From Neisseria weixii (lineage in GTDB: Bacteria; Pseudomonadota; Gammaproteobacteria; Burkholderiales; Neisseriaceae), in assembly GCF_002327085.1 (NCBI RefSeq), contig NZ_CP023429.1, forward strand, positions 62,001 through 126,000: 64,000 nt of DNA, in the 5' to 3' direction. The notes beneath the pieces were generated by a model that was given only the letters and a program-made list of their open reading frames with translations, was not told where the DNA came from and searched no databases. Below, piece after piece: positions 1 through 9,065 of the stretch. How positions within the stretch are numbered: position 1 is the first letter of the stretch; each line of letters starts with the position of its first letter. The position numbers and the translations under genes are program-made.

Positions 1-1
1 C

Positions 2-445
2 ACCTTGGGCTGCAAACAACACACCCGCACCGGTTCGGAAGGCTGTATCGGGAAACTGCACACCACCCCGGCCGACGCCCGTGAGTGCAACCATTTCGGA
101 CCGCTGCCGGACGGCACCGCACCCGGAACAACCGTCTATGCCGATAAGGGGTATGACAGTAAAGCCAACCGGGAGCATCTGCAAAGCAAACGGCTGTCCG
201 GCGGCATGATGCGTAAGGCACAGCGGGGCAAACCTTTAACGGAGCAGGAGAAACAGCGCAATACGCAGCTGTCGGAAGTGCGCTGTGCGGCCGGGCAAAC
301 CTTCGGTACGCCGCACCGGAAATCCGGCTGTAAAAGAGCGCGTTATTTCGGTTTACGGAAAGTACCGGCGCAAAGCCATTTGAAAGCGGTGTGCCTGAAC
401 CTGCCAAAGGCAGCCGGCAGGCTTCGTGTGCCTGCTGCTGCCTGA
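2..445 (+). pseudogene. IS5-family transposase, C-terminal part
   Basis: The frame is open from the first bases of the window, so the start of the gene is outside. The segment VYADKGYDS around residue 45 is the second-Asp region of the DDE_Tnp_1 fold of IS5-family transposases, followed by a basic C-terminal part. It catalyses cut-and-paste movement of the element when complete. Whether the full gene is intact cannot be told from this window. The second copy at 28402-29405 shows the missing N-terminal part but is itself broken by frame changes. Confidence 0.8.
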
Positions 446-518
446 AAAGGGCAACGGGCACCCCGATAAAGGGGCTGATTGGGGGAAATACGGACGGGAA
501 ACACGTCTGAAAATGAAA

Positions 519-550
519 AAACGGTTACCTGATTGTTCAGGTAACCGTTT
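519..550 (+). terminator. stem-loop terminator inside the IS5-family right end
   Basis: A perfect 14-bp stem (AAACGGTTACCTGA and its complement) closes a TTGT loop. The same hairpin is in the second copy at 29476-29507. It probably ends transposase transcription and blocks read-through. Confidence 0.7.
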
Positions 551-582
551 GGATGGGACGGCCGGTATTTTGCAAAGGTCTC

Positions 583-610
583 AGGCCGTCTGAAATATTT
601 CAGACGGCCT
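583..610. terminator. DUS inverted pair behind pabBC
   Basis: AGGCCGTCTGAA and its reverse complement lie 4 bases apart, five bases beyond the stop codon of the minus-strand gene. It forms a stem-loop that doubles as terminator and DNA uptake signal. Confidence 0.75.
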
Positions 611-614
611 TGTG

Positions 615-2417
615 TTATTTTAAATCCACGTCAAACAAGCCGCGCAAAGCATTGCTTAAGCAAATTTTTTCGGCGCGTTGCAGCATATCGCGCGTGATGC
701 GGCTTTCGAATACCTTATCCGTGTCCAGATGGTGCTGCGGATTATCCAACACTTCCTGCCGCATTACACCGTTGAGAATAGCCAAATCCAGAGTAGGAGT
801 GTGCCATGCGCCATCAATTTTAACGAACACATTGCTGCGGCCGCCTTCGAGCAACAGGCCGTCTGAATTGAAGAACAGGGTATCGAATGCCCCTTGTTCG
901 GCGACGTGTTGCCACGCCTGGTCAAAATGCGCACGACGGGTGGTTTTAAAGCGGCGGAGGATATCCTGATTCGGCAAGGCATGATTGCTGATGATAACGT
1001 ACTGTTTGCCTACCAATCCGGCCAATGGCGCGTGGGCAAAGACCAGTCCGCCATCATGCTCAGGCAACAGCGCGATTTTCAAGCGTTGTGTTTCAGACGG
1101 CATTTTCATCAAATAATCATTGATTTGCGCGGCAAAGTCCGCATTCAAAGGCAGGTTCAAGGCTTGCGCCGACGTGTTCAGACGGTCTAAATGCCGCGCC
1201 AATAAAGAGCATTGCTTTTGCTCGACGCGCAGCGTTTCAAAAATACCGAAATCCGGTCGCAAATCAGTGAGAAAACGCGCTTTCCAGCCGCATTCCGCCC
1301 ATTCCGCTTCAGCTTGGCTGTCGATGACAATGCCGGAGCCGACACCATATTCAGCGTGAAAATCAGCGGCGGATTGTCTATTTTCAGACGGCCTGAGTAT
1401 CAGCGTGCGGATCACCACGTTTAACACGCCTTCAAAGCCCAAACCGCTTGTACAAGGGTTGAGAAAACCGATGCTGCCTGTGTATAAGCCACGCGGAGAG
1501 GTTTCGAGCTGCCCGATCAGGCTCATGCTCATGCGTTTGGGCGCACCGGTAATCGAGCCGCAGGGAAAGGCAGCGTGGAAAATATCGGCGGTGCGGGTGC
1601 CCGGTCGGGCTTGTGCTTCGATCGCACTGGTCATCTGCCACACGCTGCCGAACTGCGATACCTTAAACGGCTCGGGTACGCGCACGGAGCCGGTTTGCGC
1701 GATTTTGCCCAAATCATTGCGCAACAAATCGACAATCATGATGTTTTCCGCGCGGTTTTTGGGGTCGTTGCGCAAATCGGCAGCGCGTTGCGCATCACCG
1801 CCGTCGTTTAAAATCGGTGCCGTGCCTTTCATCGGTTCGGTGGTGATGAGGCCGTCTGAAGCAATGTTGAGGAAAAGCTCGGGCGAAAAACACAAAGTCC
1901 ATGTATCGAGGCCGTCTGAATCGGGCAGGTGGCACAAGGCGGCATAAGGCACGGGCTGGCGCAAGCGGCGGTATAAATCGATCGGATTGCCGTAGGTATC
2001 GAAATGCAGGCGGGTGGTGTAGTTGATTTGATAAGTGTCGCCGCGGCGGATGGCTTCGTGAATCTCAGTGACGGCGTGCAGGTAATCCGCTTGGGAAACA
2101 TGGTTTTGCGGTGTGCTGATGCCGCAAAACAGGCCGTCTGAATGCGTGTCGAGCCATATCGGCGCAGCTACTGCCTCGCAGCTTGCAAACCAATGCACGG
2201 CCAAGCAGCCGCTTTGTTCGGTAGGAAGGTTCAATAACGGCAAGCCGAAAGCGTAGTCTGTACACAACAGCGCAAACCAGCCGTTTTGCCAACCCTGTTG
2301 CAAAAGGTCATCCAGCGTATCGAGCTCGTGCGCGTGTAAAAAACAGCTTTGTTGATGATTTTGATAGAGTTTTGCCCGACCGGTAACCGCGTCGTCGAGA
2401 AGTGCGAAAAAAAACAT
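615..2417 (-). CDS. pabB: Bifunctional aminodeoxychorismate synthase component I / 4-amino-4-deoxychorismate lyase (PabB-PabC fusion)
   Basis: 600 residues with two enzymes of p-aminobenzoate (folate) synthesis in one cytoplasmic chain. The first roughly 350 residues are a chorismate-binding domain: EPMKGTAPI, NRAENIMIVDLLRNDLG and the signature FPCGSITGAPK are all visible; this part makes aminodeoxychorismate with ammonia from a PabA subunit encoded elsewhere. The last roughly 220 residues are a PLP-dependent aminotransferase class IV domain (FGIFETLR near its start, LLLEGGRSNVF near the cofactor region) that removes pyruvate to give p-aminobenzoate. The fusion is usual in Neisseria. The gene contains an unusual number of DUS copies (around 856, 1092, 1383, 1852, 1909 and 2130), one of them the AT form. 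Start ATG at 2417 is the first in frame. Confidence 0.95.
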   Translation of the reverse strand: MFFFALLDDAVTGRAKLYQNHQQSCFLHAHELDTLDDLLQQGWQNGWFALLCTDYAFGLPLLNLPTEQSGCLAVHWFASCEAVAAPIWLDTHSDGLFCGISTPQNHVSQADYLHAVTEIHEAIRRGDTYQINYTTRLHFDTYGNPIDLYRRLRQPVPYAALCHLPDSDGLDTWTLCFSPELFLNIASDGLITTEPMKGTAPILNDGGDAQRAADLRNDPKNRAENIMIVDLLRNDLGKIAQTGSVRVPEPFKVSQFGSVWQMTSAIEAQARPGTRTADIFHAAFPCGSITGAPKRMSMSLIGQLETSPRGLYTGSIGFLNPCTSGLGFEGVLNVVIRTLILRPSENRQSAADFHAEYGVGSGIVIDSQAEAEWAECGWKARFLTDLRPDFGIFETLRVEQKQCSLLARHLDRLNTSAQALNLPLNADFAAQINDYLMKMPSETQRLKIALLPEHDGGLVFAHAPLAGLVGKQYVIISNHALPNQDILRRFKTTRRAHFDQAWQHVAEQGAFDTLFFNSDGLLLEGGRSNVFVKIDGAWHTPTLDLAILNGVMRQEVLDNPQHHLDTDKVFESRITRDMLQRAEKICLSNALRGLFDVDLK

Positions 2418-2590
2418 GATGACAATAGATAAGTAGATTGATTATACAATAAATTTACATAAATCAGCAGGAAAAAGCCGACGCATTATAAATGTGTAAG
2501 ATTATGTAGGCCGAAGGCGCAGAAAAGCGTTAAAATAAGCATGAAAGGAAATCATACCACTAAAAAACCTTTTCCATGATAGGAGTTAAG

Positions 2591-3520
2591 ATGACAGAAA
2601 CACAATTGCAACCTTTTGAAGAAGTGAAAACCGATGTAGCGGAAAACAAATTGGAAGTGTTTGAAAAAACCGTGTTGGAATACGAAGGTCAGGTCACTTC
2701 GGAAGATTCCAATTCCGCGCCATTGCCGGAAAGCTATCCTTACCGCCAGCGTATGCGCCGCGCCGTGTATGAGCGCGAAAAGAAAAAGCTGCAAATCGAA
2801 TTATTAAAAGTGCAAAGCTGGGTCAAAGAAACCGGCCAGCGCATTGTCTGCCTGTTTGAAGGCCGTGATGCCGCAGGTAAGGGCGGTACCATCAAGCGCT
2901 TTATGGAGCATTTAAATCCGCGCGGCGCACGCGTGGTGGCCTTGGAAAAACCAACCACCACCGAACGCGGCCAATGGTATTTCCAACGCTATATCACCAA
3001 TCTGCCGACCGCCGGCGAAATGGTTTTTTTCGACCGTTCATGGTACAACCGTGCCGGTGTCGAGCGGGTGATGGGTTTCTGTGAACCAAACGAATATTTG
3101 CTGTTTATGCGCCAAGCACCTGAATTCGAACGTATGCTGGTGGCCAGCGGTATTCATTTGTTCAAGTTCTGGTTTTCGGTGAGCCGCGAAGAACAGCTGC
3201 GCCGCTTCATTTCCCGTCGCGACGACCCGTTGAAACACTGGAAACTCTCGCCGGTGGATATTCAATCACTCGACCGTTGGGATGACTATACCGAAGCTAA
3301 AGATGCCATGTTCTTCCACACGCACACCGGTGATGCGCCGTGGACGATTATCCGATCCGACGACAAAAAACGCGCGCGTCTGAATTGTATCCGCCATTTC
3401 CTGCACAGCTTGGATTACCCGGGCAAAGATGAAAAAGCCATCGGTAAAGTCGACGACAAAATCATCTTGTCGCCTAATGTGCGTTACCAACAACAGCACG
3501 TTGAAATCGGTCACGATTAA
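2591..3520 (+). CDS. ppk2: Polyphosphate kinase 2 family protein
   Basis: 309 residues. PPK2 enzymes transfer phosphate between inorganic polyphosphate and nucleoside di- or triphosphates in the cytoplasm. Walker A (GRDAAGKGG) and Walker B (FFDRSWYNRAG) are intact, and the lid region with YFQRYI and SRREEQ-like arginines is present. The start at 2591 is preferred over an ATG 15 bases upstream because AGGAG at 2581-2585 is placed correctly for it. The gene stands alone between pabBC (divergent) and adhE and ends in a DUS hairpin. Whether it favours GDP/ADP phosphorylation or the reverse reaction cannot be read from sequence. Confidence 0.93.
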   Translation: MTETQLQPFEEVKTDVAENKLEVFEKTVLEYEGQVTSEDSNSAPLPESYPYRQRMRRAVYEREKKKLQIELLKVQSWVKETGQRIVCLFEGRDAAGKGGTIKRFMEHLNPRGARVVALEKPTTTERGQWYFQRYITNLPTAGEMVFFDRSWYNRAGVERVMGFCEPNEYLLFMRQAPEFERMLVASGIHLFKFWFSVSREEQLRRFISRRDDPLKHWKLSPVDIQSLDRWDDYTEAKDAMFFHTHTGDAPWTIIRSDDKKRARLNCIRHFLHSLDYPGKDEKAIGKVDDKIILSPNVRYQQQHVEIGHD

Positions 3521-3542
3521 TCTGCGCTGAAGTGAATGTTCA

Positions 3543-3577
3543 AGGCCGTCTGAAACCTGATTGGGTTCAGACGGCCT
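3543..3577. terminator. DUS inverted pair behind ppk2
   Basis: AGGCCGTCTGAA and its complement separated by 11 bases, 22 bases beyond the ppk2 stop codon. Confidence 0.75.
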
Positions 3578-3985
3578 GATACCTTTGGAAAACCGCCATC
3601 TTTGGCACATTTCTTTGTTGTACGCTGCTCGAAAACTTGCTTATCTGTATGTCTGCGCTTATGCGTTTGCTTACTTCTGACTGCATTCAAACTCTAGAAC
3701 AAAGATCTCAAGCGGAGTCATCGTTTAAAAAAACAACAGAAATTGGCTCGTTTCAAACTTATATTTTGGAGTAATGGTTCAAGATGTTCTGTAGCGATAT
3801 TTCCTTCAAACAAAACCTACATGCGAAATTAAATAAAAGTATTGTTATGTCAAACACTTAACAAAGCACTATTTTTTGAATGAAGCAAACTGTTTCATGA
3901 TGTAAATCAAGGATGTTGGTAAAAATATTACTTATACTGCTTTTAAGTGAAATTTTATTACCTACTAATTTTTCAGGAGAAAATC
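3578..3985 (+). other. intergenic region, adhE leader
   Basis: About 400 AT-rich bases with no credible gene. The last 90 bases hold the FNR-type promoter of adhE, which is listed separately. I see nothing else in the first 300 bases. Confidence 0.5.
3897..3938 (+). promoter_or_regulatory. FNR-activated promoter of adhE
   Basis: ATGATGTAAATCAA at 3897-3910 matches the FNR consensus TTGAT-N4-ATCAA at 9 of 10 fixed positions. A TATACT -10 box at 3933-3938 puts the expected start near 3945, so the FNR site would centre at about -41.5, the class II activator position. A fermentative aldehyde/alcohol dehydrogenase is a sensible target for the anaerobic regulator. No good -35 box is seen, as expected for an activated promoter. 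Confidence 0.7.
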
Positions 3986-6608
3986 ATGAATGCGTCTGCC
4001 GATACTACCGTGAACCCTGCCGTTACGGAGGTCAACCGTTTGGTTGAGAAAGGGTTGGTTGCGCTGGATCAATTCCGCACGCTCAATCAAGAACAAATCG
4101 ACTATATCGTGGCCAAAGCCTCGATTGCCGCGCTCGACAAACACGGCGTGCTGGCCATGCACGCGGTGGAAGAAACCGGCCGCGGCGTGTTTGAAGACAA
4201 AGCCACCAAAAACCTGTTTGCCTGCGAAAACGTGGTGCGCCGCCTGCGCGATTTGAAAACCGTGGGCGTGATTAGCGAAGACGACGTAACCGGCATCACC
4301 GAAATCGCCGACCCGGTGGGCGTTATCTGCGGCATCATCCCCACCACCAACCCCACTTCCACCACGATTTTCAAAGCCCTGATTGCGCTGAAAACCCGCA
4401 ATCCGATTATTTTCTCTTTCCACCCTTCCGCCCAGCAATGTTCCGCCCACGCCGCGCAAATCGTGCGCGATGCCGCCATCGCCGCAGGCGCGCCGGAAAA
4501 CTGTATCCAATGGATTGAAAAACCCTCGATGGAAGGCACGTCTTCGCTGATGAAACACCCCGGTGTGGCCACCATTTTGGCCACCGGCGGCAATGCGATG
4601 GTGGAAGCAGCCTATTCCTGCGGCAAACCCGCGCTCGGCGTGGGGCGGGCAACGTTCCGGCCTTCCGGCCTATGTGGAAAAATCCGCCAACATCAAACAG
4701 GCCGCCCACGATATCGTGATGTCGAAAGCGTTCGACAACGGCATGATCTGCGCCAGCGAGCAGGCGGTGATTGCCGACAAAGAAATTTATCAAACACTGG
4801 TGGAGGAATTTAAATCCTACGGTGTGTATTTCGCCAATTCCAAAGAAAAAGCGCTGCTTGAAGAATTTATTTTCGGCGTGAAAGCCAACAGTGAAAATTG
4901 TGCCGGTGCCAAACTCAATGCGGCCGTGGTGGGCAAATCGGCCGCCTGGATTGCCGAACAGGCCGGCTTCAAAGTGCCCGAAAAAACCAACATTATCATG
5001 GTGGAATGTCGCGAAGTCGGCAAAAAAGAGCCGTTAACCCGCGAAAAACTTTCGCCCGTATTAGCCATGCTCAAAGCCGAGAGCGCCGAAGCAGGTTTGA
5101 AATTTTCCGGGCAAATGGTGGAATTCGACGGCCTCGGCCACTCGGCCGCCATCCACACCGCCGACAAAGAGCTGGTGAAAACCTTCGGCGAGCGCGTGAA
5201 AGCCCTGCGCGTGATTTGGAACTCGCCCTCTTCGTTCGGCGGCATCGGCGATGTGTATAACGCGTTTCTGCCCTCTCTGACCTTAGGCTGCGGCTCTTAC
5301 GGCAAAAACTCCGTGGGCGGCAACGTTAACGCCGTGAATCTGTTAAATATCAAAAAAGTAGGTCGTCGGAGAAACAACATGCAATGGTTTAAAGTGCCCG
5401 CCAAAATCTATTTCGAACGTGATTCCATCCAATATCTGCAAGACATGAAAGATTGCGAAAAAGTGATGATCGTTACCGACCGCTCCATGGTGGATTTGGG
5501 TTTTGTCGATAAAATCACCCGCCAGCTCAACCTGCGCAAAAACAAAGTGACCGTGCAGCTGTTTACCGACGTGGAAGCCGACCCCAGCGTGCAAACCGTA
5601 TATAAAGGCACCGACCTGATGCGCAGTTTCCAGCCCGACACCATTATCGCGCTGGGCGGCGGCTCGCCGATGGATGCGGCCAAAGCCATGTGGCTCTTCT
5701 ACGAACAACCGCAGGTTGATTTCGAAGATTTGGTTCAGAAGTTTATGGATATCCGCAAACGCGCGTTCCGCTTCCCCGAATTGGGCCGTAAAGCCAAATT
5801 TATCGGCATTCCAACCACCTCGGGCACCGGCTCCGAAGTAACGCCGTTCACCGTGATTAGCGACGGCGAAAAAAAATACCCGATTGCCGACTACTCGCTC
5901 ACGCCCACCATCGCCATCGTCGATCCTTCGTTCACCATGACCGTGCCCGCCAGCGTTACCGCCGACACCGGTATGGACGTGCTCACCCACGCGGTGGAAG
6001 CCTATGTTTCGGTGCTTGCCAACGACTTCACCGACGGTTTGGCGCTGCAAGCCATCAAGCTTGTGTTTGAATTTTTGGAACGCTCCTACAAATACGGTGC
6101 CGACGACCCCGAAGCCCGCGAACGTATGCACAACGCCTCCACCATCGCCGGCATGGCTTTTGCCAACTCGTTTTTGGGCATCAACCACTCGCTGTCGCAC
6201 AAAGTGGGCGGCAAATTCCACACCACCCACGGCCGCACCAACGCGATTTTCCTGCCGCACGTTATCCGCTACAACGGCACGCGCCCGCAGAAAACCGCCA
6301 CATGGCCGAAATACAACTACTACAAAGCCGACGTGAAATACCAGGAAATCGCCCGCACCCTCGGCCTGCCGTGCAGCACACCGGCCGAAGGCGTGGAATC
6401 GTTTGCCAAAGCCTGCGACGGGCTGGCACGCAAAGTGGGCATCAAAATGTCGTTCAAAGAGCAAGGCATCGACGAAAAAGCCTTTATCGCCGCCCGCAAA
6501 GAGCTGGCGCTGATGGCCTACGAAGACCAATGCTCGCCCGCCAACCCGCGCCTGCCGATGGTGGCCGATATGGAAGAAATCCTCACCAAGGCTTATTACG
6601 GCGAATAA
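3986..6608 (+). pseudogene. adhE: Bifunctional acetaldehyde-CoA/alcohol dehydrogenase AdhE, frame broken near 4645-4670
   Basis: AdhE reduces acetyl-CoA to acetaldehyde and then ethanol to regenerate NAD+ during fermentation. Start ATG 3986 has AGGAGA six bases before it. The first part (3986 to about 4645) is the N-terminal aldehyde dehydrogenase domain. The frame then changes; the second frame continues with FDNGMICASEQAV (catalytic Cys) and, from about 5380, the iron-dependent alcohol dehydrogenase domain with GGGSPMDAAKA and the metal-binding HSLSHKVGGKFHTTHG segment. The break has two components when compared with the expected GVGAGNVPAYVE: one G is missing from a G run at 4650, and TTCCGGCC is repeated in tandem at 4660-4675. 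The net shift inactivates the protein if real. All else looks intact, so decay is recent or a sequence error. Confidence 0.9.
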
Positions 6609-6629
6609 TGCGTTATAGCATTAAACAGC

Positions 6630-6661
6630 AGGCCGTCTGAAAAAATCTTTTCAGGCGGCCT
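6630..6661. terminator. DUS inverted pair behind adhE
   Basis: AGGCCGTCTGAA faces a variant arm TTCAGGCGGCCT; the stem still pairs with one G-T. It lies 21 bases behind the adhE stop. Confidence 0.65.
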
Positions 6662-6879
6662 CTGTGTTTGCCGACCTTGAAAAATCGGCTTTTGAATTCT
6701 GTATCTTAAATTTACGGCATATTTATAGTGATAATGGGTTTTAATATATTTAACAAAACAAACAAACTTTAATGGGGGAGTCATAAAGACAGAATCGCTA
6801 TGATCCGTGATTCGGTTCATTGTGCATTCTTTTTATTTTTAAACATATTATCCGATAAATCCCGCCATAGCCTGTTCAG

Positions 6880-7260
6880 AAGACTTCAAACAACCCGTAC
6901 TCAAAAAACTCCGTCAAGGACGGTTCGCAGAGCCGCAAAAGAATCCGGCACCGCCATTCTCCACCATCACGCTTTGGAGACGCCCTCCGGCTCCCCAAGT
7001 CCCTCCAAGGCAACGCAAAACCCGCAAAATCAGCGCCCAAGCACTGCTCGAAGATGTCGGGCGTTATCCTGATGCCTATTGCTGTGAAAGAGCGCAACGC
7101 TTTGGCTGTTCCCATACGCCATACACAAAGCATTAAAGCGATACGGCATCAGCTGCAAAAAAAGACCGGCCGCCACCCGAAAGCCGGCAGAAGGCTCAGA
7201 AAAAACTTCCTGAAGTTACTGCACCGCTACATCCTCCGTAACCGTCCGGTTGTTTGTTCA
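6880..7260 (+). pseudogene. degenerate IS630-family transposase fragment
   Basis: Conceptual reading across frames gives DFKQPVLKKLRQGRF and, near 7050, LLEDVGRYPDAYCCERAQRFGCS. These align with the start of the IS630 transposase at 43490 (DFRQPALSKIKQDRS and MQDVEQYPDDFQYERAQRFGCS). Several frame changes and the loss of the DDE part show it is dead. It marks the left border of the accessory island. The 218 bases before it and the 200 after it hold no recognisable gene. Confidence 0.65.
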
Positions 7261-7468
7261 GACGGGAGCTGATTCGGAAAATCCTGTTACCGGCCTTACG
7301 CTTATGCGCCAAAAAGCCGGCGTTGTTATGCGGCCTCCGTGTTGAAACGTCGGACAGAATAACCTCCGCCGATCAGAATGCAATGACCGAAACAGGGAGG
7401 CATTATGCCGCATACCCGATGGTAATCAGTAAAAGTTAAAATTCAATTACCGGAAACAGGAGCATATC

Positions 7469-8049
7469 ATGCCGAATATTTTGATTATCAACGGCCACCA
7501 GCCTTATGATTTTTCCAAAGGCGAATTAACCGGAACTTTGATTGACATCGCCGAAAAAGTTTTGACCGGTAAAGGCTGCGCCGTCCGCCGCAGCCGGGTA
7601 AACGGTTACAGCGTGGAAGACGAGTTGGCCAAATGGCAATAGGCGGATGCGGTGATTTTCCAGTTCCCGTCCAACTGGATGATGATTCCGTGGTCTGCCA
7701 AAAAATATATGGACGATGTCTTCACCGCAGGTATGGGCGGCATTTTGTGCGATACCGACGGCAGACACCGCGACAATCCTGCCGCCGGCTACGGCACGGG
7801 CGGGAAAATGCACGGCAAAAATATATGCTGTCCGCCACCTTTAATGCGCCGGAAAACGCTTTCGGCAACCCTGACGAATACTTGTTCCAAGGCAAAGGGT
7901 TGGACGATCTGTTTTTCCCCGTCCATTGCAATTTCCGCTTTTTTGCGATGGAGAAACTGCCGACCTTCGCCTGTTTCGACGTGGTTAAAAATCCGCAAAT
8001 CGGACGGGACTTAAAGGATTTCGAAGAACATATCCGCAGATATTTCTAA
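7469..8049 (+). pseudogene. mdaB: NAD(P)H:quinone oxidoreductase, MdaB-like, broken
   Basis: Stitched product of about 194 residues of the flavodoxin-like quinone reductase family (two-electron reduction of quinones, FAD, cytoplasm). N-terminal NILIINGHQPY, the [21 protein letters not shown] segment and the C-terminal [19 protein letters not shown] region are typical. Two lesions: an in-frame TAG at 7640-7642 (after ELAKWQ) and loss of one A in the run at about 7815, after which the frame continues to 8049. Start ATG 7469 has AGGAG before it. With both a stop and a frame change it is probably truly dead. It is followed by a Pasteurellaceae-type uptake-signal hairpin, so it may share the foreign origin of the genes behind it. 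Confidence 0.8.
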
Positions 8050-8050
8050 A

Positions 8051-8087
8051 AAAACCACCGCTTGCAGCAATACAGGCGGTGGTTTTT
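8051..8087. terminator. stem-loop terminator with Pasteurellaceae uptake signal core
   Basis: AAAACCACCGCTTG pairs with a later AGGCGGTGGTTTTT around a short loop. The arm CTGCAAGCGGT (reverse strand) contains the core of the Actinobacillus-type uptake signal (ACAAGCGGTC). Confidence 0.7.
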
Positions 8088-8110
8088 CTCCCAATTTTTG
8101 CAAAAATTTT

Positions 8111-8464
8111 TCAGACGGCCTTTTGTGCCAAAATTCCGTCTAAATTTTCTTCTAGCCAATCAACCAAATGATGGATTTTCTCGGCAGCCTGCATACCGTA
8201 ATCGGTGAGTGTATATTCTACGTGAGGCGGTACGGTATCGAACGATTTACGGACCAGCATTCCGTCCTGCTCCAACTGTTTCAACGTTTCGGTCAGCATC
8301 CGCTCGCTCACACCCTCAATTTCCCGTCGGATTTCCGAAAAGCGTTTGGTTCCTTGCCGCAACACAATCATCACCAATGTTCCCCAACGGCTGGTCAAGT
8401 GGTTTAAAACTGCCCGGCTTGGACAGTTTTTAGAAAGCACATAACCTCTATTGAAATCTTCCAT
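8111..8464 (-). CDS. HxlR-family transcriptional regulator
   Basis: 117 residues, one winged helix-turn-helix domain of the HxlR type (LTSRWGTLVMIVLRQGTKRFSEIRREIEGVSERMLTE recognisable in residues 24-60). It has a Cys at residue 14 (KNCPS) in the position where thiol- and quinone-sensing family members such as YodB have their reactive Cys; sensing is inference. It diverges from a SnoaL-like gene and an NmrA-like reductase gene, and the space between holds a palindrome that overlaps the -35 box of those genes, so it probably represses them and itself. The last codons (AAG GCC GTC TGA) are a DUS: the uptake sequence at 8110-8121 supplies the stop codon. Confidence 0.9.
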   Translation of the reverse strand: MEDFNRGYVLSKNCPSRAVLNHLTSRWGTLVMIVLRQGTKRFSEIRREIEGVSERMLTETLKQLEQDGMLVRKSFDTVPPHVEYTLTDYGMQAAEKIHHLVDWLEENLDGILAQKAV

Positions 8465-8511
8465 AAATTTAAATCCTTAAAAATCAATTAGTTAAAAATT
8501 ATTTTCAAACT

Positions 8512-8557
8512 TACTATTTTGTAAGTACTTACAAAAAGTAATTTATAAAACTATACT
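8512..8557 (+). promoter_or_regulatory. promoter with palindromic HxlR-type operator
   Basis: TTTTGTAAGTACTTACAAAA at 8517-8536 is a perfect 20-base palindrome; it overlaps a second dyad TACT-N8-AGTA at 8512-8527. TTACAA (8529-8534) and TATACT (8552-8557), 17 bases apart, form a promoter for the gene at 8598, so a protein on the palindrome would cover the -35 box. Confidence 0.65.
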
Positions 8558-8597
8558 ACGCCACATCAACTAAATATTCAATATTTAAGGAAATCCA

Positions 8598-9041
8598 ATG
8601 AAAAAATTACTTTTAGCAACAACAGCACTATTTACTACTCTTTCAGCAATGGCATCAACCACGCCGGAGCAAAATAAACAAAATGCCCTAGAATTTTACG
8701 AAATGGCATTTAACCAGCACAAAGTAAAAGAAGCGACTGCAAAATATATTGGCGCTGAGTATTTGCAACACAATCCAAGCGTTAAAGACGGCGGGCAGGC
8801 ATTTATTGAGGCGTTCGAGCCGTTTTTAAAAACACACCCGAAATCAAAAGCAGAAATCAAACGGGTGGTAGCGGAAGGTGATTTGGTGATGTTGCACGTC
8901 CACAGTACCATTGATGAGAACGATCGCGGCGAAGCGGTAGTGGATATTTTCCGCTTCGATGATAACGGCAAAATTGTTGAGCATTGGGACGTTATTCAAG
9001 CCATACCGGAAAAAACCGAAAGCGGCCGTTCGATGTTTTAA
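8598..9041 (+). CDS. SnoaL-like (NTF2-fold) secreted protein
   Basis: 147 residues. Residues 1-19 form a signal peptide (MKKLLLATTALFTTLSAMA), so the mature protein is periplasmic. The rest is a SnoaL/NTF2-like cone fold: EYLQHNPSVKDG, the FEPFLKTHP segment, HVHSTIDENDRGEAVVDIFRFDDNGKIVEHWDV. Members of the family include polyketide cyclases but many have no known substrate, and nothing here fixes one. It is first in a two-gene unit with the NmrA-like gene 24 bases downstream, divergent from an HxlR regulator. Start ATG 8598 has AAGGA at 8588-8592. Confidence 0.85.
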   Translation: MKKLLLATTALFTTLSAMASTTPEQNKQNALEFYEMAFNQHKVKEATAKYIGAEYLQHNPSVKDGGQAFIEAFEPFLKTHPKSKAEIKRVVAEGDLVMLHVHSTIDENDRGEAVVDIFRFDDNGKIVEHWDVIQAIPEKTESGRSMF

Positions 9042-9065
9042 TTTTCACTTTTTAAGGAGCACAAA

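Larger units (their letters stand above)
1..582 (+). mobile_element. IS5-family insertion sequence, right-hand part (left part lies outside the window)
   Basis: This segment matches the second copy at 28338-29539 almost base for base from its first base to the right terminal repeat, which reads TTTTGCAAAGGTCTC and ends at 582. The other copy shows that the matching left terminal repeat is GAGACCTTTGCAAAA. It carries the 3' end of a DDE transposase gene and a strong stem-loop just inside the right end. The DUS pair behind pabBC begins directly at the right end of the element. Confidence 0.85.

Noticed and set aside
5343..6530. 395-residue open frame opposite adhE
   Set aside because: It is a shadow of the high-GC third codon positions of adhE; His/Gly/Val-rich without a domain.
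6800..7439. Three short plus-strand frames before mdaB
   Set aside because: They are out of frame with the conceptual IS630 transposase remnant that explains this stretch.
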